Source: JACJYC01 sp964558465
GTDB taxonomy: Bacteria > Bacteroidota > Bacteroidia > Chitinophagales > Saprospiraceae
Length of the DNA stretch: 58,576 nt
Direction: 5' to 3'
Assembly: GCA_964558465.1 (NCBI GenBank)
Contig: CAZLEF010000042.1
Coordinates: 1 to 58,576 of the forward strand
Positions 8,710-16,629 of the stretch are shown one piece after another. Both the position numbers and the translations under genes were made by a program. The notes beneath the pieces were generated by a model that saw only the letters and a list, made by a program, of their open reading frames with translations, was not told where the DNA came from and did no database searches. The first letter of the stretch is position 1, and each line of letters starts with the position of its first letter.

Positions 8710-9285
8710 ATGGATATGACAAAAACCGATAAAAAGGAGTTACCATCTTCCCAGCGTGAAGAACTCCTCCGGACATTAAAAACCCGTTTTGAAAAAAACC
8801 TGCGCCGCCACCAGGGGCTCGAATGGGCCAAAGTACAGGAAAGACTGGACGATCAGCCTGAAAAACTGTGGTCGCTCAATGAAATGGAAAAAACCGGCGG
8901 CGAACCGGATGTGGTGGGGCTGGATGAAAAAACGGGCGAATATCTTTTTTATGATTGTGCAGCGGAAAGCCCGGCCGGCCGCAGAAATTGTTGTTACGAC
9001 CGCGAAGCGCTGGATTCCCGGAAAGAGCATAAACCGGAAAATAACGCTGTTGAGATGGCGGCGGCCATGGGCGTCGGGCTTCTGACGGAAGAAGAATACC
9101 TGGCCCTGCAACAACTCGGAGATTTTGATACGAAGACGTCGAGTTGGGTGAAAACGCCTCCGGAAATCCGGAAACTCGGCGGCGCGCTCTTTGGCGACCG
9201 CCGGTACGGCCGCACCTTTATCAGTCATAACGGCCCACAATCTTATTATGGCGCCAGGGGGTTCCGCAGCGGGTTAAGGGTCTGA
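8710..9285 (+). CDS. DUF4256 family protein
   Basis: About 190 residues, full length for the DUF4256 family, whose members have an N-terminal helix (LLRTLKTRFEKNLRRH), then WSLNEMEKTGGEPDVVG, YLFYDCAAESPAGRRN, and the C-terminal end GRTFISHNGPQSYYGARGFR. All of these are present. The function is unknown; members are small cytosolic proteins often near hydrolases. The frame is open from a TTG at 8701; ATG 8710 (or 8716) is the likelier start. It overlaps the following hydrolase relic by one base. Confidence 0.85.
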   Translation: MDMTKTDKKELPSSQREELLRTLKTRFEKNLRRHQGLEWAKVQERLDDQPEKLWSLNEMEKTGGEPDVVGLDEKTGEYLFYDCAAESPAGRRNCCYDREALDSRKEHKPENNAVEMAAAMGVGLLTEEEYLALQQLGDFDTKTSSWVKTPPEIRKLGGALFGDRRYGRTFISHNGPQSYYGARGFRSGLRV

Positions 9286-9509
9286 ACGGGCTCAAAATTC
9301 CGGTGCTGGCCGTGTTGCCGTCCTTTACCCCTGCCCTGCTGGCGGAGGAAAAGAACTTTTACCTGAAATGGCACACGGAGGCATGGCAGCCATTGGCGGC
9401 AAAAAATCCGCATATCCGCACGGAGGCGGTGGAAACGTCTGGCTGTAACGTGATGGACGACCAGCCTGAGGTTTTAAGCAGGTTGTTGCGGGATTTTTTA
9501 TTCAGATAA
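9285..9509 (+). pseudogene. C-terminal fragment of an alpha/beta-hydrolase
   Basis: Around 75 codons, without a start codon, read like the final third of an alpha/beta-hydrolase: a strand with an IPVLAVLPSF motif, then a helix, and the end motif SGCNVMDDQPEVLSRLLRDF. In the family this last motif is usually SGHNxxxDQPE, so the catalytic His appears as Cys (TGT). With the N-terminal two thirds absent it is a relic. It directly abuts the DUF4256 stop. Confidence 0.6.
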
Positions 9510-9518
9510 CACGGCCGG

Positions 9519-10727
9519 CTACCCCATCAACACCTCCTTCACCCGCCGGGCCACGATCCGTTCTTCCCCGGGGTTCATCATCCAGGTGGTGATATCCACC
9601 GACTGGTCGCCGCCCATGGTTTCGATAGACGGATGGCCGTCGCGCAGGGCCTGCCGCACCTGGCCGGGCGTTTTTTTGACGACATTCTGATCCCAGCGGA
9701 TGCGCATGGAAGGTACATGGTTGGCGATGGCGGGCACGTGGTTTTCCACCTGGACGCCGGGTACGGACGCTGCACTGTCGGTGATGAGTTTGATCTGGCT
9801 TTCCCAGAGTTTCCAGTCGGCCGCATGGTCGCGGGTCAGGTAATTTTCAACGGCCACCAGCATCGCGAGGATCTCTTCCTTGTTCACCTTCATCCCTCTG
9901 CCGATGGTATCGCCACGCGGCGGCGCGCTCAGCCGGGCGGCCTGGATCAGGTCTTTGCGCCCCAGGAGCAGGCCGCAGCTTTGCGGGCCCCTGATGCCTT
10001 TGCCCCCTGAAAAACAGACGAGGTCAAAACCCATATCGGTGTATTTCCATAGGTTTTCGACCGGGGGCACGTCGGCGGCGGCGTCGTTCATCATAGGGAT
10101 ATTGTACTTTTTCCCTACTTCGATGAATTCTTTGTACTGGATCTGGCCATCGAAGTTATTGGCATTGAGGAACCAGAGCATGGCGGTCTTTTCGTTGATC
10201 GCAGCTTCCAGCTCCTTGCGGGTTTCGACTTCGATAATTTTGACCCCACAATTTTTGATAGCATGGGCATAGCCGATCCGGTGGGCTTTTTGCATGATGA
10301 CCTCGCTTTTCATGCCGGTCAGGTCGGTTGGAATCCGGGCCGCCTTATCGGGGTCAAGGCCCGACAGCACGCCTGCCGTCCCAAGGGTAATGGCAGAAGC
10401 CGCGCCTGCCGTGACGGTTGCCGCCTCAACGCCGATCAGTTCGGCCAGGCGCTGCCCGACTTTATCCTGCAAATCATCCAGGACGGCAAACTGGCCGGCT
10501 GCGTAATTGTAGGCGTCCACGGCTTCGGGCCGGAGGAGGCAACTCGTCAGGGCGGTATAGGTGCCTGCCGCGTTGATGAACGTCCGGACGCCCAGTTCCT
10601 TGTAAAAGTCCCGCCTTTCGGGCGCAGCTTTCGGGGCGGGATAAGCCCACGCGCCTGCTGTGAACATGCCGCCTACGAGGGGCAGGGCGGATAAATGTTT
10701 GATGAGTTCTCTTCGGTTGATGGACAT
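9519..10727 (-). CDS. Tat-exported SelA-like PLP-dependent lyase/aminotransferase-fold enzyme
   Basis: A 402-residue fold-type I PLP enzyme of the SelA/DgaE-like group. The PLP Lys lies in FSGGKGIRGPQS, and a D-x-A motif precedes it (NDAAADVPP). The N-terminus has a twin-arginine motif (NRRELIKHL) and a hydrophobic stretch, so it is probably exported folded with its cofactor. DgaE and relatives remove ammonia from amino sugars acids such as D-glucosaminate-6-phosphate; the substrate here is unknown. It is not a selenocysteine synthase, since it has a signal peptide and no tRNA-binding extension. Directly upstream in transcription is a Tat-exported RidA (gap 175 bp with a simple repeat). An amidohydrolase of the type that often neighbours such enzymes lies at 27815. 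Confidence 0.82.
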   Translation of the reverse strand: MSINRRELIKHLSALPLVGGMFTAGAWAYPAPKAAPERRDFYKELGVRTFINAAGTYTALTSCLLRPEAVDAYNYAAGQFAVLDDLQDKVGQRLAELIGVEAATVTAGAASAITLGTAGVLSGLDPDKAARIPTDLTGMKSEVIMQKAHRIGYAHAIKNCGVKIIEVETRKELEAAINEKTAMLWFLNANNFDGQIQYKEFIEVGKKYNIPMMNDAAADVPPVENLWKYTDMGFDLVCFSGGKGIRGPQSCGLLLGRKDLIQAARLSAPPRGDTIGRGMKVNKEEILAMLVAVENYLTRDHAADWKLWESQIKLITDSAASVPGVQVENHVPAIANHVPSMRIRWDQNVVKKTPGQVRQALRDGHPSIETMGGDQSVDITTWMMNPGEERIVARRVKEVLMG

Positions 10728-10737
10728 GGGGAGGATT

Positions 10738-10852
10738 TGTTGATTTGTTGATTTGTTGATTTGTTGATTTGTTGATTCGTTGATTTGTTGATTCGTTGAT
10801 TTGTTGATTCGTTGATTCGTTGATTCGTTGATTCGTTGATTTGTTGATTCGT
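10738..10852. repeat. 8-bp simple tandem repeat (GTTGATTY)n
   Basis: About 14 units of an 8-bp repeat, alternating GTTGATTT and GTTGATTC, fill the gap between the RidA and PLP-enzyme genes. The same unit recurs at 27633-27688, on the other side of the xylose operon. Confidence 0.9.
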
Positions 10853-10902
10853 TAAGACTATCAAATAAACAATTAAACAGCTAAACAATTAAACAATTTA
10901 CC

Positions 10903-11391
10903 TTATTTCAAAGCGGCAATACAATCAATTTCCACCAGCGAGTTGCCGGGAACGCCGCCGTAGGTGGCTACAGTGGTCCGAACGGGCGGGTTGTCGCCGA
11001 AGCGGCCGCGATAGACTTCGTTCATTTTGGCGTAATCCGCCAGGTCGGCCAGGTAGACGTTCACTTTCAGCACCTTGTCCATAGACGAACCGTTTTTTAC
11101 GAGTTCCTTTTCGATCTCTTTCAGCACATGGTCGGTATGTGCGGCGATATCGCCTTCGAAGTGGGCCCCTTTGCCGGCGATGAACAACAAATTGCCGTAG
11201 GCGATGGCGCCTGAAAAGAGCGGACCGCCCTGGTCGTCTTTTACGACCTCGCCCACTACCCTTTTTTCCGGTTTATGGTCTGCCGGCGTATTGACCGCGC
11301 TGTTGGCGGCGACAGCGCCAAAACCGAATAAAGCGGCAACGGACATTCCGATTTTTTTGAAGGCGGATCTTCTTGGTTCTGCGTTTTGCAT
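10903..11391 (-). CDS. Exported RidA/YjgF-family imine deaminase
   Basis: A 162-residue protein: a ~35-residue N-terminal extension with a twin-arginine motif (PRRSAFKKIG) and hydrophobic core, then a RidA domain. The substrate-binding Arg lies in NPPVRTTV and the conserved Glu in SLVEIDCIA, both as in active RidA. RidA hydrolyses 2-aminoacrylate and other enamines/imines released by PLP lyases to ketoacids and ammonia. Being transcribed just before a Tat-exported PLP enzyme, it likely clears that enzyme's product in the periplasm. This is inference from gene order. It lies 61 bp downstream of xylA on the same strand. Confidence 0.88.
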   Translation of the reverse strand: MQNAEPRRSAFKKIGMSVAALFGFGAVAANSAVNTPADHKPEKRVVGEVVKDDQGGPLFSGAIAYGNLLFIAGKGAHFEGDIAAHTDHVLKEIEKELVKNGSSMDKVLKVNVYLADLADYAKMNEVYRGRFGDNPPVRTTVATYGGVPGNSLVEIDCIAALK

Positions 11392-11452
11392 GACGTTGTT
11401 ATTGTGATGAATAGAAATCGCGCTGGTCCTTCCGCCGCTAATTTACAGTGTA

Positions 11453-12766
11453 CTAAATATATCTGTTCAAAATATTTTCAAAATATTCCTGCCGCCCGCT
11501 GCGCTGTTGCGGTTCTCCTGTCTCTTTAGCGATTTTAGCCAGGTCTTTCAGCGACAGTTTTCCTTTTTCAAAATCCTTGCCCTTTCCTTTGTCGAAGGAA
11601 GCGTACCGGTTGGCTCTCAGTTGCTGGTAATCGGATTTTTCCAGAATCTCGTGAGCGGTGACGAGGGCGCGCGCGAAGGCGTCCATGCCGCCGATATGGG
11701 CGTAAAAGATGTCTTCAAGGTCGGTGGAATTGCGCCGGGTTTTAGCGTCGAAGTTGATGCCGCCCCCCTGCAGGCCGCCGGCCTGGAGGAAAACCAGCAT
11801 CGCTTCGGTCAGTTCGTACAAGTCCATCGGAAACTGGTCAGTGTCCCAGCCGTTCTGGTAGTCTCCGCGATTGGCGTCGAGGCTGCCGAGCATACCGGCG
11901 TTGGCGGCAACCTGCATCTCGTGTTGCATGGTATGCTGGGCGAGCGTAGCATGGTTGAACTCCAGGTTGAGTTTAAAGTCGTCCTGTAATCCGTATTCAC
12001 GCAAGAAGCCGATGCAGGTGGCAGCGTCGAAATCATACTGGTGTTTGCTGGGTTCCATGGGTTTGGGCTCAATCAAAAACGTGCCTTTGAAGCCTTTTGA
12101 ACGGGCATAATCCTTTGCTGCATGAAGAAAACGGGCCATATGATCGAGTTCGCGTTTCATGTCGGTATTCAGGAGAGACATATATCCTTCCCTTCCACCC
12201 CAGAACACGTAATTCTCCCCGCCAAGTTTGATGGTTGCGTCGAGCGCGTTTTTGACCTGGGCCCCTGCATAAGCGACGACCTCAAAGTCCGGATTGGTGG
12301 CTGCGCCGTTCATATACCGGGGGTGAGAGAAAAGATTTGCTGTGCCCCAGAGCAGTTTGACGCCTGTCGCTTTTTGTTTTTCAAGGGCATAATCTGTGAT
12401 CGCATCCAGCCGTTTTTCGCTTTCAGCCAGGGTGGCGCCCTCCGCTACGAGGTCGTAGTCGTGGAAACAATAAAAGGGAACGCCCAGTTTGGTGATGAAC
12501 TCAAACCCGGCGTCCATTTTGTCTTTTGCCTGGCTGACCGGGTCTTTGGATTTTGCCCAGGGAAAGTTTTTGACGCCCGGACCAAAGGGGTCGGCGCCTG
12601 TGCCACAGAAGGTATGCCACCAACAAACGGCAAACCGGAAATGCTCCTTCATCGTCTTTTTGCCCACCTTCCGGTTTTCGTCGTACCAACGGAAAGCCAG
12701 GGGGTTGTCGCTCTCACGCCCTTCGAAGGCAATTTTGTCAATATTTTTAAAGAATTTTTTTGCCAT
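11453..12766 (-). CDS. xylA: Xylose isomerase
   Basis: A 437-residue protein, the usual length for class II xylose isomerases. The family start (FFKNIDKIAFEGRESDNPLA), the catalytic His region CWWHTFCGTGADPFG, the metal-binding stretches LIEPKPMEPSKHQYD, NLEFNHATLAQHT and SLDANRGD...GWDTDQFP are all present. It converts D-xylose to D-xylulose in the cytosol, the first step after import. It is the last core gene of the xylose operon, 55 bp after xylB. Confidence 0.97.
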   Translation of the reverse strand: MAKKFFKNIDKIAFEGRESDNPLAFRWYDENRKVGKKTMKEHFRFAVCWWHTFCGTGADPFGPGVKNFPWAKSKDPVSQAKDKMDAGFEFITKLGVPFYCFHDYDLVAEGATLAESEKRLDAITDYALEKQKATGVKLLWGTANLFSHPRYMNGAATNPDFEVVAYAGAQVKNALDATIKLGGENYVFWGGREGYMSLLNTDMKRELDHMARFLHAAKDYARSKGFKGTFLIEPKPMEPSKHQYDFDAATCIGFLREYGLQDDFKLNLEFNHATLAQHTMQHEMQVAANAGMLGSLDANRGDYQNGWDTDQFPMDLYELTEAMLVFLQAGGLQGGGINFDAKTRRNSTDLEDIFYAHIGGMDAFARALVTAHEILEKSDYQQLRANRYASFDKGKGKDFEKGKLSLKDLAKIAKETGEPQQRSGRQEYFENILNRYI

Positions 12767-12821
12767 AAAAGTTTGATTTTTAAGACTTTAAATTTATCTT
12801 GCTTCAATCAGGGCGCCCAGT

Positions 12822-14318
12822 TCAGGAGCGTCCGTTCTGCAATGCTTTTTGAAGGTCGGCCTCCCAGATCCGGTAACTTTTTTCAAAAGCTCCATTCAGG
12901 CGGTCAGGCTCGTACACTTTTTCTATCCGCCCGCCTTTCATGGCTTCGTTGACGGAGGAAAAATACCCGGTGGCCACACCCGCAGCATTGGCGGCGCCGA
13001 CGGCCCCGGTGGTGTCCACCAGTTCGATCCGGCTGCCGACGAGGTTGGATATGACGCCGGAAAAAATGGCCGACTGAAAAAGGTTGTCGTTGCCTACCCG
13101 GATAACCTGAACGTTCAGCTCCATTTCCTTCAGGATTCCCATACCGTAAACGAAGGAAAAAGCGATGCCCTCCAGCGCCGCACGGTACAGGTGGGCGCGG
13201 GTATGCCGGTTAAATTGCAGGTTGTTGATCCTCGATCCGATATCGTGGTTGCCCAGCATCCTTTCGGCGCCGTTGCCAAACGGGAGGATGCGCAGCCCGT
13301 CGGCGCCTGGGGGGACCTGTGAGGCGGCGCCCTCCAGTTCCGGGTAGGATACCCCGTTTTCCGCCAGGTGTTTTTTCACCCATGCGTACTGACTGCCTGC
13401 GCCGTTGATGCAGAGCAGGATGCCGATCCGGGGCGATGCCGGGCTGTGGTTGACGTGTGCAAACCCGTTGACCCTCGATTGCGGGTCAAAAACCGGTTTG
13501 TCCACCACGCCGTATACAACGCCTGACGTGCCGCCCGTAGCCGCTACCTCTCCCGGTTCCAGCACATTGAGGCACATGGCGTTGTTGGGCTGGTCGCCTG
13601 CCCGGTAGGCGACGGGGATACCCTCCGCCAAACCGGTTTCCGCGGCGGCGGCAGGGGTGAGCCTGCCCTGGTTGGAGAAGGTTGGGACGTATTCCGGGAT
13701 GAGCTTTGGGTCGAAATCAAAATAGTCAAGGACAAAATCCGCAACAGCGTTTTTTTTGAAATCCCAGAAGACGCCTTCCGACAGTCCGCTGGGGGTGGTC
13801 AACGTTTCACCGGTAAGACGCAGGGCAATATAGTCGCCGGGGAGCATGATCTTGTCAATGTTTCCATAAACAAGCGGCTCGTTTTCCTGCACCCACCGCA
13901 GTTTGGAGGCTGTAAAATTGCCCGGTGAGTTGAGCAGGTTGGAGAGGCACCGCTCGTGCCCGATGGCGTCGAATGCCCGGTCGCCGATGTCAACGGCCCG
14001 CCCGTCGCACCAGATGATGGCAGGTCGGAGCACCCTCCGATCTTTATCTGTCAATACCAGTCCGTGCATCTGGTAAGCGATACCGATGCCGCCGATGTCA
14101 GCGGGTCGGACGGAGGTTATTTGCAGCAGTTTTTTGGTCGCAATACAAAGGTTGTTCCACCAGGTTTCAGGATGCTGTTCGGCCCAACCGGGCTGAGGCG
14201 ACAGAATTTCCATTTCTGTCCCGGGGGATTGCGCCACTGCAATCTTTTCACCGGTATCCGCCCGCACAAGCGCTGCTTTTATGGAGGAGGAACCGATATC
14301 GTAACCAAGTAAGTACAT
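12822..14318 (-). CDS. xylB: Xylulokinase
   Basis: A 498-residue FGGY-family kinase that phosphorylates D-xylulose. The phosphate-binding loop GYDIGSSSIKAALV (Asp7), the catalytic Asp242 in YRAGDQPNNA, and the ATP-binding TGGTSGVVYG are visible. It shares the operon with xylA (gap 55 bp) and the GH3 gene (82 bp). It aligns without gaps to the first ~490 residues of the kinase-HTH fusion at 25495-27480 (63 of the first 100 residues identical by eye), so the two arose by duplication. Confidence 0.96.
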   Translation of the reverse strand: MYLLGYDIGSSSIKAALVRADTGEKIAVAQSPGTEMEILSPQPGWAEQHPETWWNNLCIATKKLLQITSVRPADIGGIGIAYQMHGLVLTDKDRRVLRPAIIWCDGRAVDIGDRAFDAIGHERCLSNLLNSPGNFTASKLRWVQENEPLVYGNIDKIMLPGDYIALRLTGETLTTPSGLSEGVFWDFKKNAVADFVLDYFDFDPKLIPEYVPTFSNQGRLTPAAAAETGLAEGIPVAYRAGDQPNNAMCLNVLEPGEVAATGGTSGVVYGVVDKPVFDPQSRVNGFAHVNHSPASPRIGILLCINGAGSQYAWVKKHLAENGVSYPELEGAASQVPPGADGLRILPFGNGAERMLGNHDIGSRINNLQFNRHTRAHLYRAALEGIAFSFVYGMGILKEMELNVQVIRVGNDNLFQSAIFSGVISNLVGSRIELVDTTGAVGAANAAGVATGYFSSVNEAMKGGRIEKVYEPDRLNGAFEKSYRIWEADLQKALQNGRS

Positions 14319-14400
14319 GATGCAACAGTCATTTGATAAAACTGAATACTGAGGGAGGAAGCGGGGTTATGAGACCAGCCCGGGCCCTTGCGCCGGCAAA

Positions 14401-16611
14401 TTATTCCACAACAAAATTACCTTCCAGATATTTTGCCGCCCCCAGTTCAAGGCTGCGCTCTGAAGGCAGCGACCCTCCGACAAAGACCTTGAACGCCCCC
14501 TTTTCCATCACTTTTTCCCCTTTTTCGTTCACCAGTTCAAGCATATCGGGCGTGATGGCAAAGGTAACGGTTTTTATTGCTCCCGGCCAAAGCGAAACCT
14601 TCTGAAATCCTTTCAAAGCGTACTTTGGCGCCGCGACGGATGCCGCCACATCGCTGAGGTAGAGTTGCACCACTTCGTCCCCTCTGGATTTGCCTGTGTT
14701 GGCGACCGTCACCTCAACAGTTAACGGCTCATTGCCGGCGACCTTTGATTTGCTCAGTTTCAGATTGCTGTATTCAAATTGGGTGTAGCTCAAACCAAAT
14801 CCGAAGGGGAACAGCGGCGTTTTTTCGGCGTAGCGGTAAGTGCGGTTTTTCATCGAATAGTCTTCAAAGGGAGGCAGGTCATTGACCGACATGGGGAAGG
14901 TGACGGGCAGCCGGCCCGAGGGCGCCGCATCGCCAAAGATGATATCGGCAACCGCATTGCCACCCTGTTCACCCGGATACCAGACGAATAACAGCGCATC
15001 TGCCATTTCAAACACTTCCGGGCAGGCAATGGCGCTTCCTCCGGTCATGACGACAATGAGTTTTTTGGCATTCGCCCTGATCTTCTTCAGGAAATCCACC
15101 TGGTTCTGCGGCAGGGCGATATCGCTCCGATCGCCGAGGTGGCGGCTGGCAATGGCTTCGCCTTCTTCGCCTTCGATCAGTTGGGAAAGGCCGAGGCAGG
15201 CAATGGTGACCGAAGCGTCGCCGGCTTCCCCGGAGAACCAGTCGACCGGGTTGCGATTCGGTTCATCGAGCAGGGCGCCCTGGCTGTAATGCACAGAGGT
15301 CTGGGGGCTGACCTTGCCCATAATGCCTTCGAGGATGGTGCGGAGGTCGTCGCTCTGCCCGTAGTAGTTGGCCAGAAGCGCCTGGGCATGGGCGGCGGTA
15401 GGGCCGGTCACAAAAATACTGGAAATGTCTTTTTTCAGGGGTAAGGCAGTGTTGTTGTTTTTGAGTAAAACAATGGACTTGACGGCTGCTTCCCTGCTCA
15501 GGTTGATATGTTTTTGGGAGGCAATCACTTCCGTGCCGATCTGGTCGAACGGATTGACGCCAGGCGGGTCGAAAAGGCCCAGTTTGAAGCGGGTGGGCAA
15601 CAGCTGCCGAAGATTGGCGTCAACCATCTGCTCGTTGGTCAAACCCTGGTCGATAGAATTCATCAATTGGGGGTAAACGCTGCCGCAATTCAGGTTGCAG
15701 CCCGTATTGAGGGCAAGGGCAGCGGCTGCCGGAGCGTCCTTTACGATTTTGTGCCCCGCATAAAAATCCACCAGCGCCCAGCAGTCGGAAACAAAATATC
15801 CTTTAAATTTCCATTGTTTGCGGAGCACTTCCTGCATCAGATAGGGATGAGCGCAGCAAGGATCGCCGTTCATCCGGTTATAAGCGCCCATTACCCCTTC
15901 CACTTTGGCTTCCGTCACCAGCGACTGGAAGGCGGGCAGGTAAGTCTCCCAGAGGTCTTTCATGCTCACTTTTGCATCGAATTCGTGGCGCAAGGCCTCG
16001 GGTCCGCTGTGAACGGCGTAGTGTTTCGCCATGGCCGCCGACTTGAGGTAAACGGGATGGTCGCCCTGCAGACCCCGGACGAAGGCAACACCGATGCGGG
16101 AGGTCAGGTAAGGGTCTTCGCCGTAGGTCTCCTGCCCACGCCCCCAGCGGGGGTCCCGGAAGATATTAATGTTTGGAGTCCAGAAGGTGAGCCCCTGGTA
16201 ACGTCCCCGGTAGCCGTTCGCGGATGCAACATTGTATTTTGCCCTGGCTTCGTCGGAGATAGCATCGCCGATCCGCTGCATCAGGTCGACGTCAAAGGTA
16301 GCGGCCATACCGATAGCCTGCGGAAAAACGGTTGCCCGTCCGTTGCGTGCAATACCGTGCAGGCATTCGTTCCACCAGTTGTAGGCAGGTACGCCGAGGC
16401 GCTCCACGGCCGGGGAGTTGTACATCAATTGGCTGATTTTTTCCTCTGCCGTCATCCGGGAGATGAGGTCATCCACCCGTTTTTCGAGGGGCAATGCGGG
16501 GTTTTGGTAGGGAAATCTGACCTCCTGCCCGAACAGGGCGCCGCTGAAAGCGAGCAGGGTGAAGAGCTGAAAAAAGCGTATTTTCATATGTTTCAGGATG
16601 GTTTTGTTCAT
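14401..16611 (-). CDS. GH3 beta-xylosidase/beta-glucosidase, exported
   Basis: A 736-residue glycoside hydrolase family 3 enzyme with signal peptide (second Met, residue 9, gives the neater signal MKIRFFQLFTLLAFSGALFG). The N-terminal TIM barrel has NWWNECLHGIAR and ATVFPQAIG, typical of the bacterial/plant beta-xylosidase branch, and the nucleophile Asp276 in GYFVSDCW. The alpha/beta sandwich (~370-570) and C-terminal fibronectin-like domain (~620-720) follow. In this operon it most likely releases xylose from xylo-oligosaccharides in the periplasm. It starts 18 bp after the FG-GAP gene. A glucosidase or arabinofuranosidase activity cannot be excluded. Confidence 0.93.
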   Translation of the reverse strand: MNKTILKHMKIRFFQLFTLLAFSGALFGQEVRFPYQNPALPLEKRVDDLISRMTAEEKISQLMYNSPAVERLGVPAYNWWNECLHGIARNGRATVFPQAIGMAATFDVDLMQRIGDAISDEARAKYNVASANGYRGRYQGLTFWTPNINIFRDPRWGRGQETYGEDPYLTSRIGVAFVRGLQGDHPVYLKSAAMAKHYAVHSGPEALRHEFDAKVSMKDLWETYLPAFQSLVTEAKVEGVMGAYNRMNGDPCCAHPYLMQEVLRKQWKFKGYFVSDCWALVDFYAGHKIVKDAPAAAALALNTGCNLNCGSVYPQLMNSIDQGLTNEQMVDANLRQLLPTRFKLGLFDPPGVNPFDQIGTEVIASQKHINLSREAAVKSIVLLKNNNTALPLKKDISSIFVTGPTAAHAQALLANYYGQSDDLRTILEGIMGKVSPQTSVHYSQGALLDEPNRNPVDWFSGEAGDASVTIACLGLSQLIEGEEGEAIASRHLGDRSDIALPQNQVDFLKKIRANAKKLIVVMTGGSAIACPEVFEMADALLFVWYPGEQGGNAVADIIFGDAAPSGRLPVTFPMSVNDLPPFEDYSMKNRTYRYAEKTPLFPFGFGLSYTQFEYSNLKLSKSKVAGNEPLTVEVTVANTGKSRGDEVVQLYLSDVAASVAAPKYALKGFQKVSLWPGAIKTVTFAITPDMLELVNEKGEKVMEKGAFKVFVGGSLPSERSLELGAAKYLEGNFVVE

Positions 16612-16629
16612 TCATTTAAGGCATGCTGA

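Noticed and set aside
9519..10727. Selenocysteine synthase SelA
   Set aside because: It has a Tat signal and lacks the tRNA-binding N-terminal domain; it belongs to the SelA-like lyase group.
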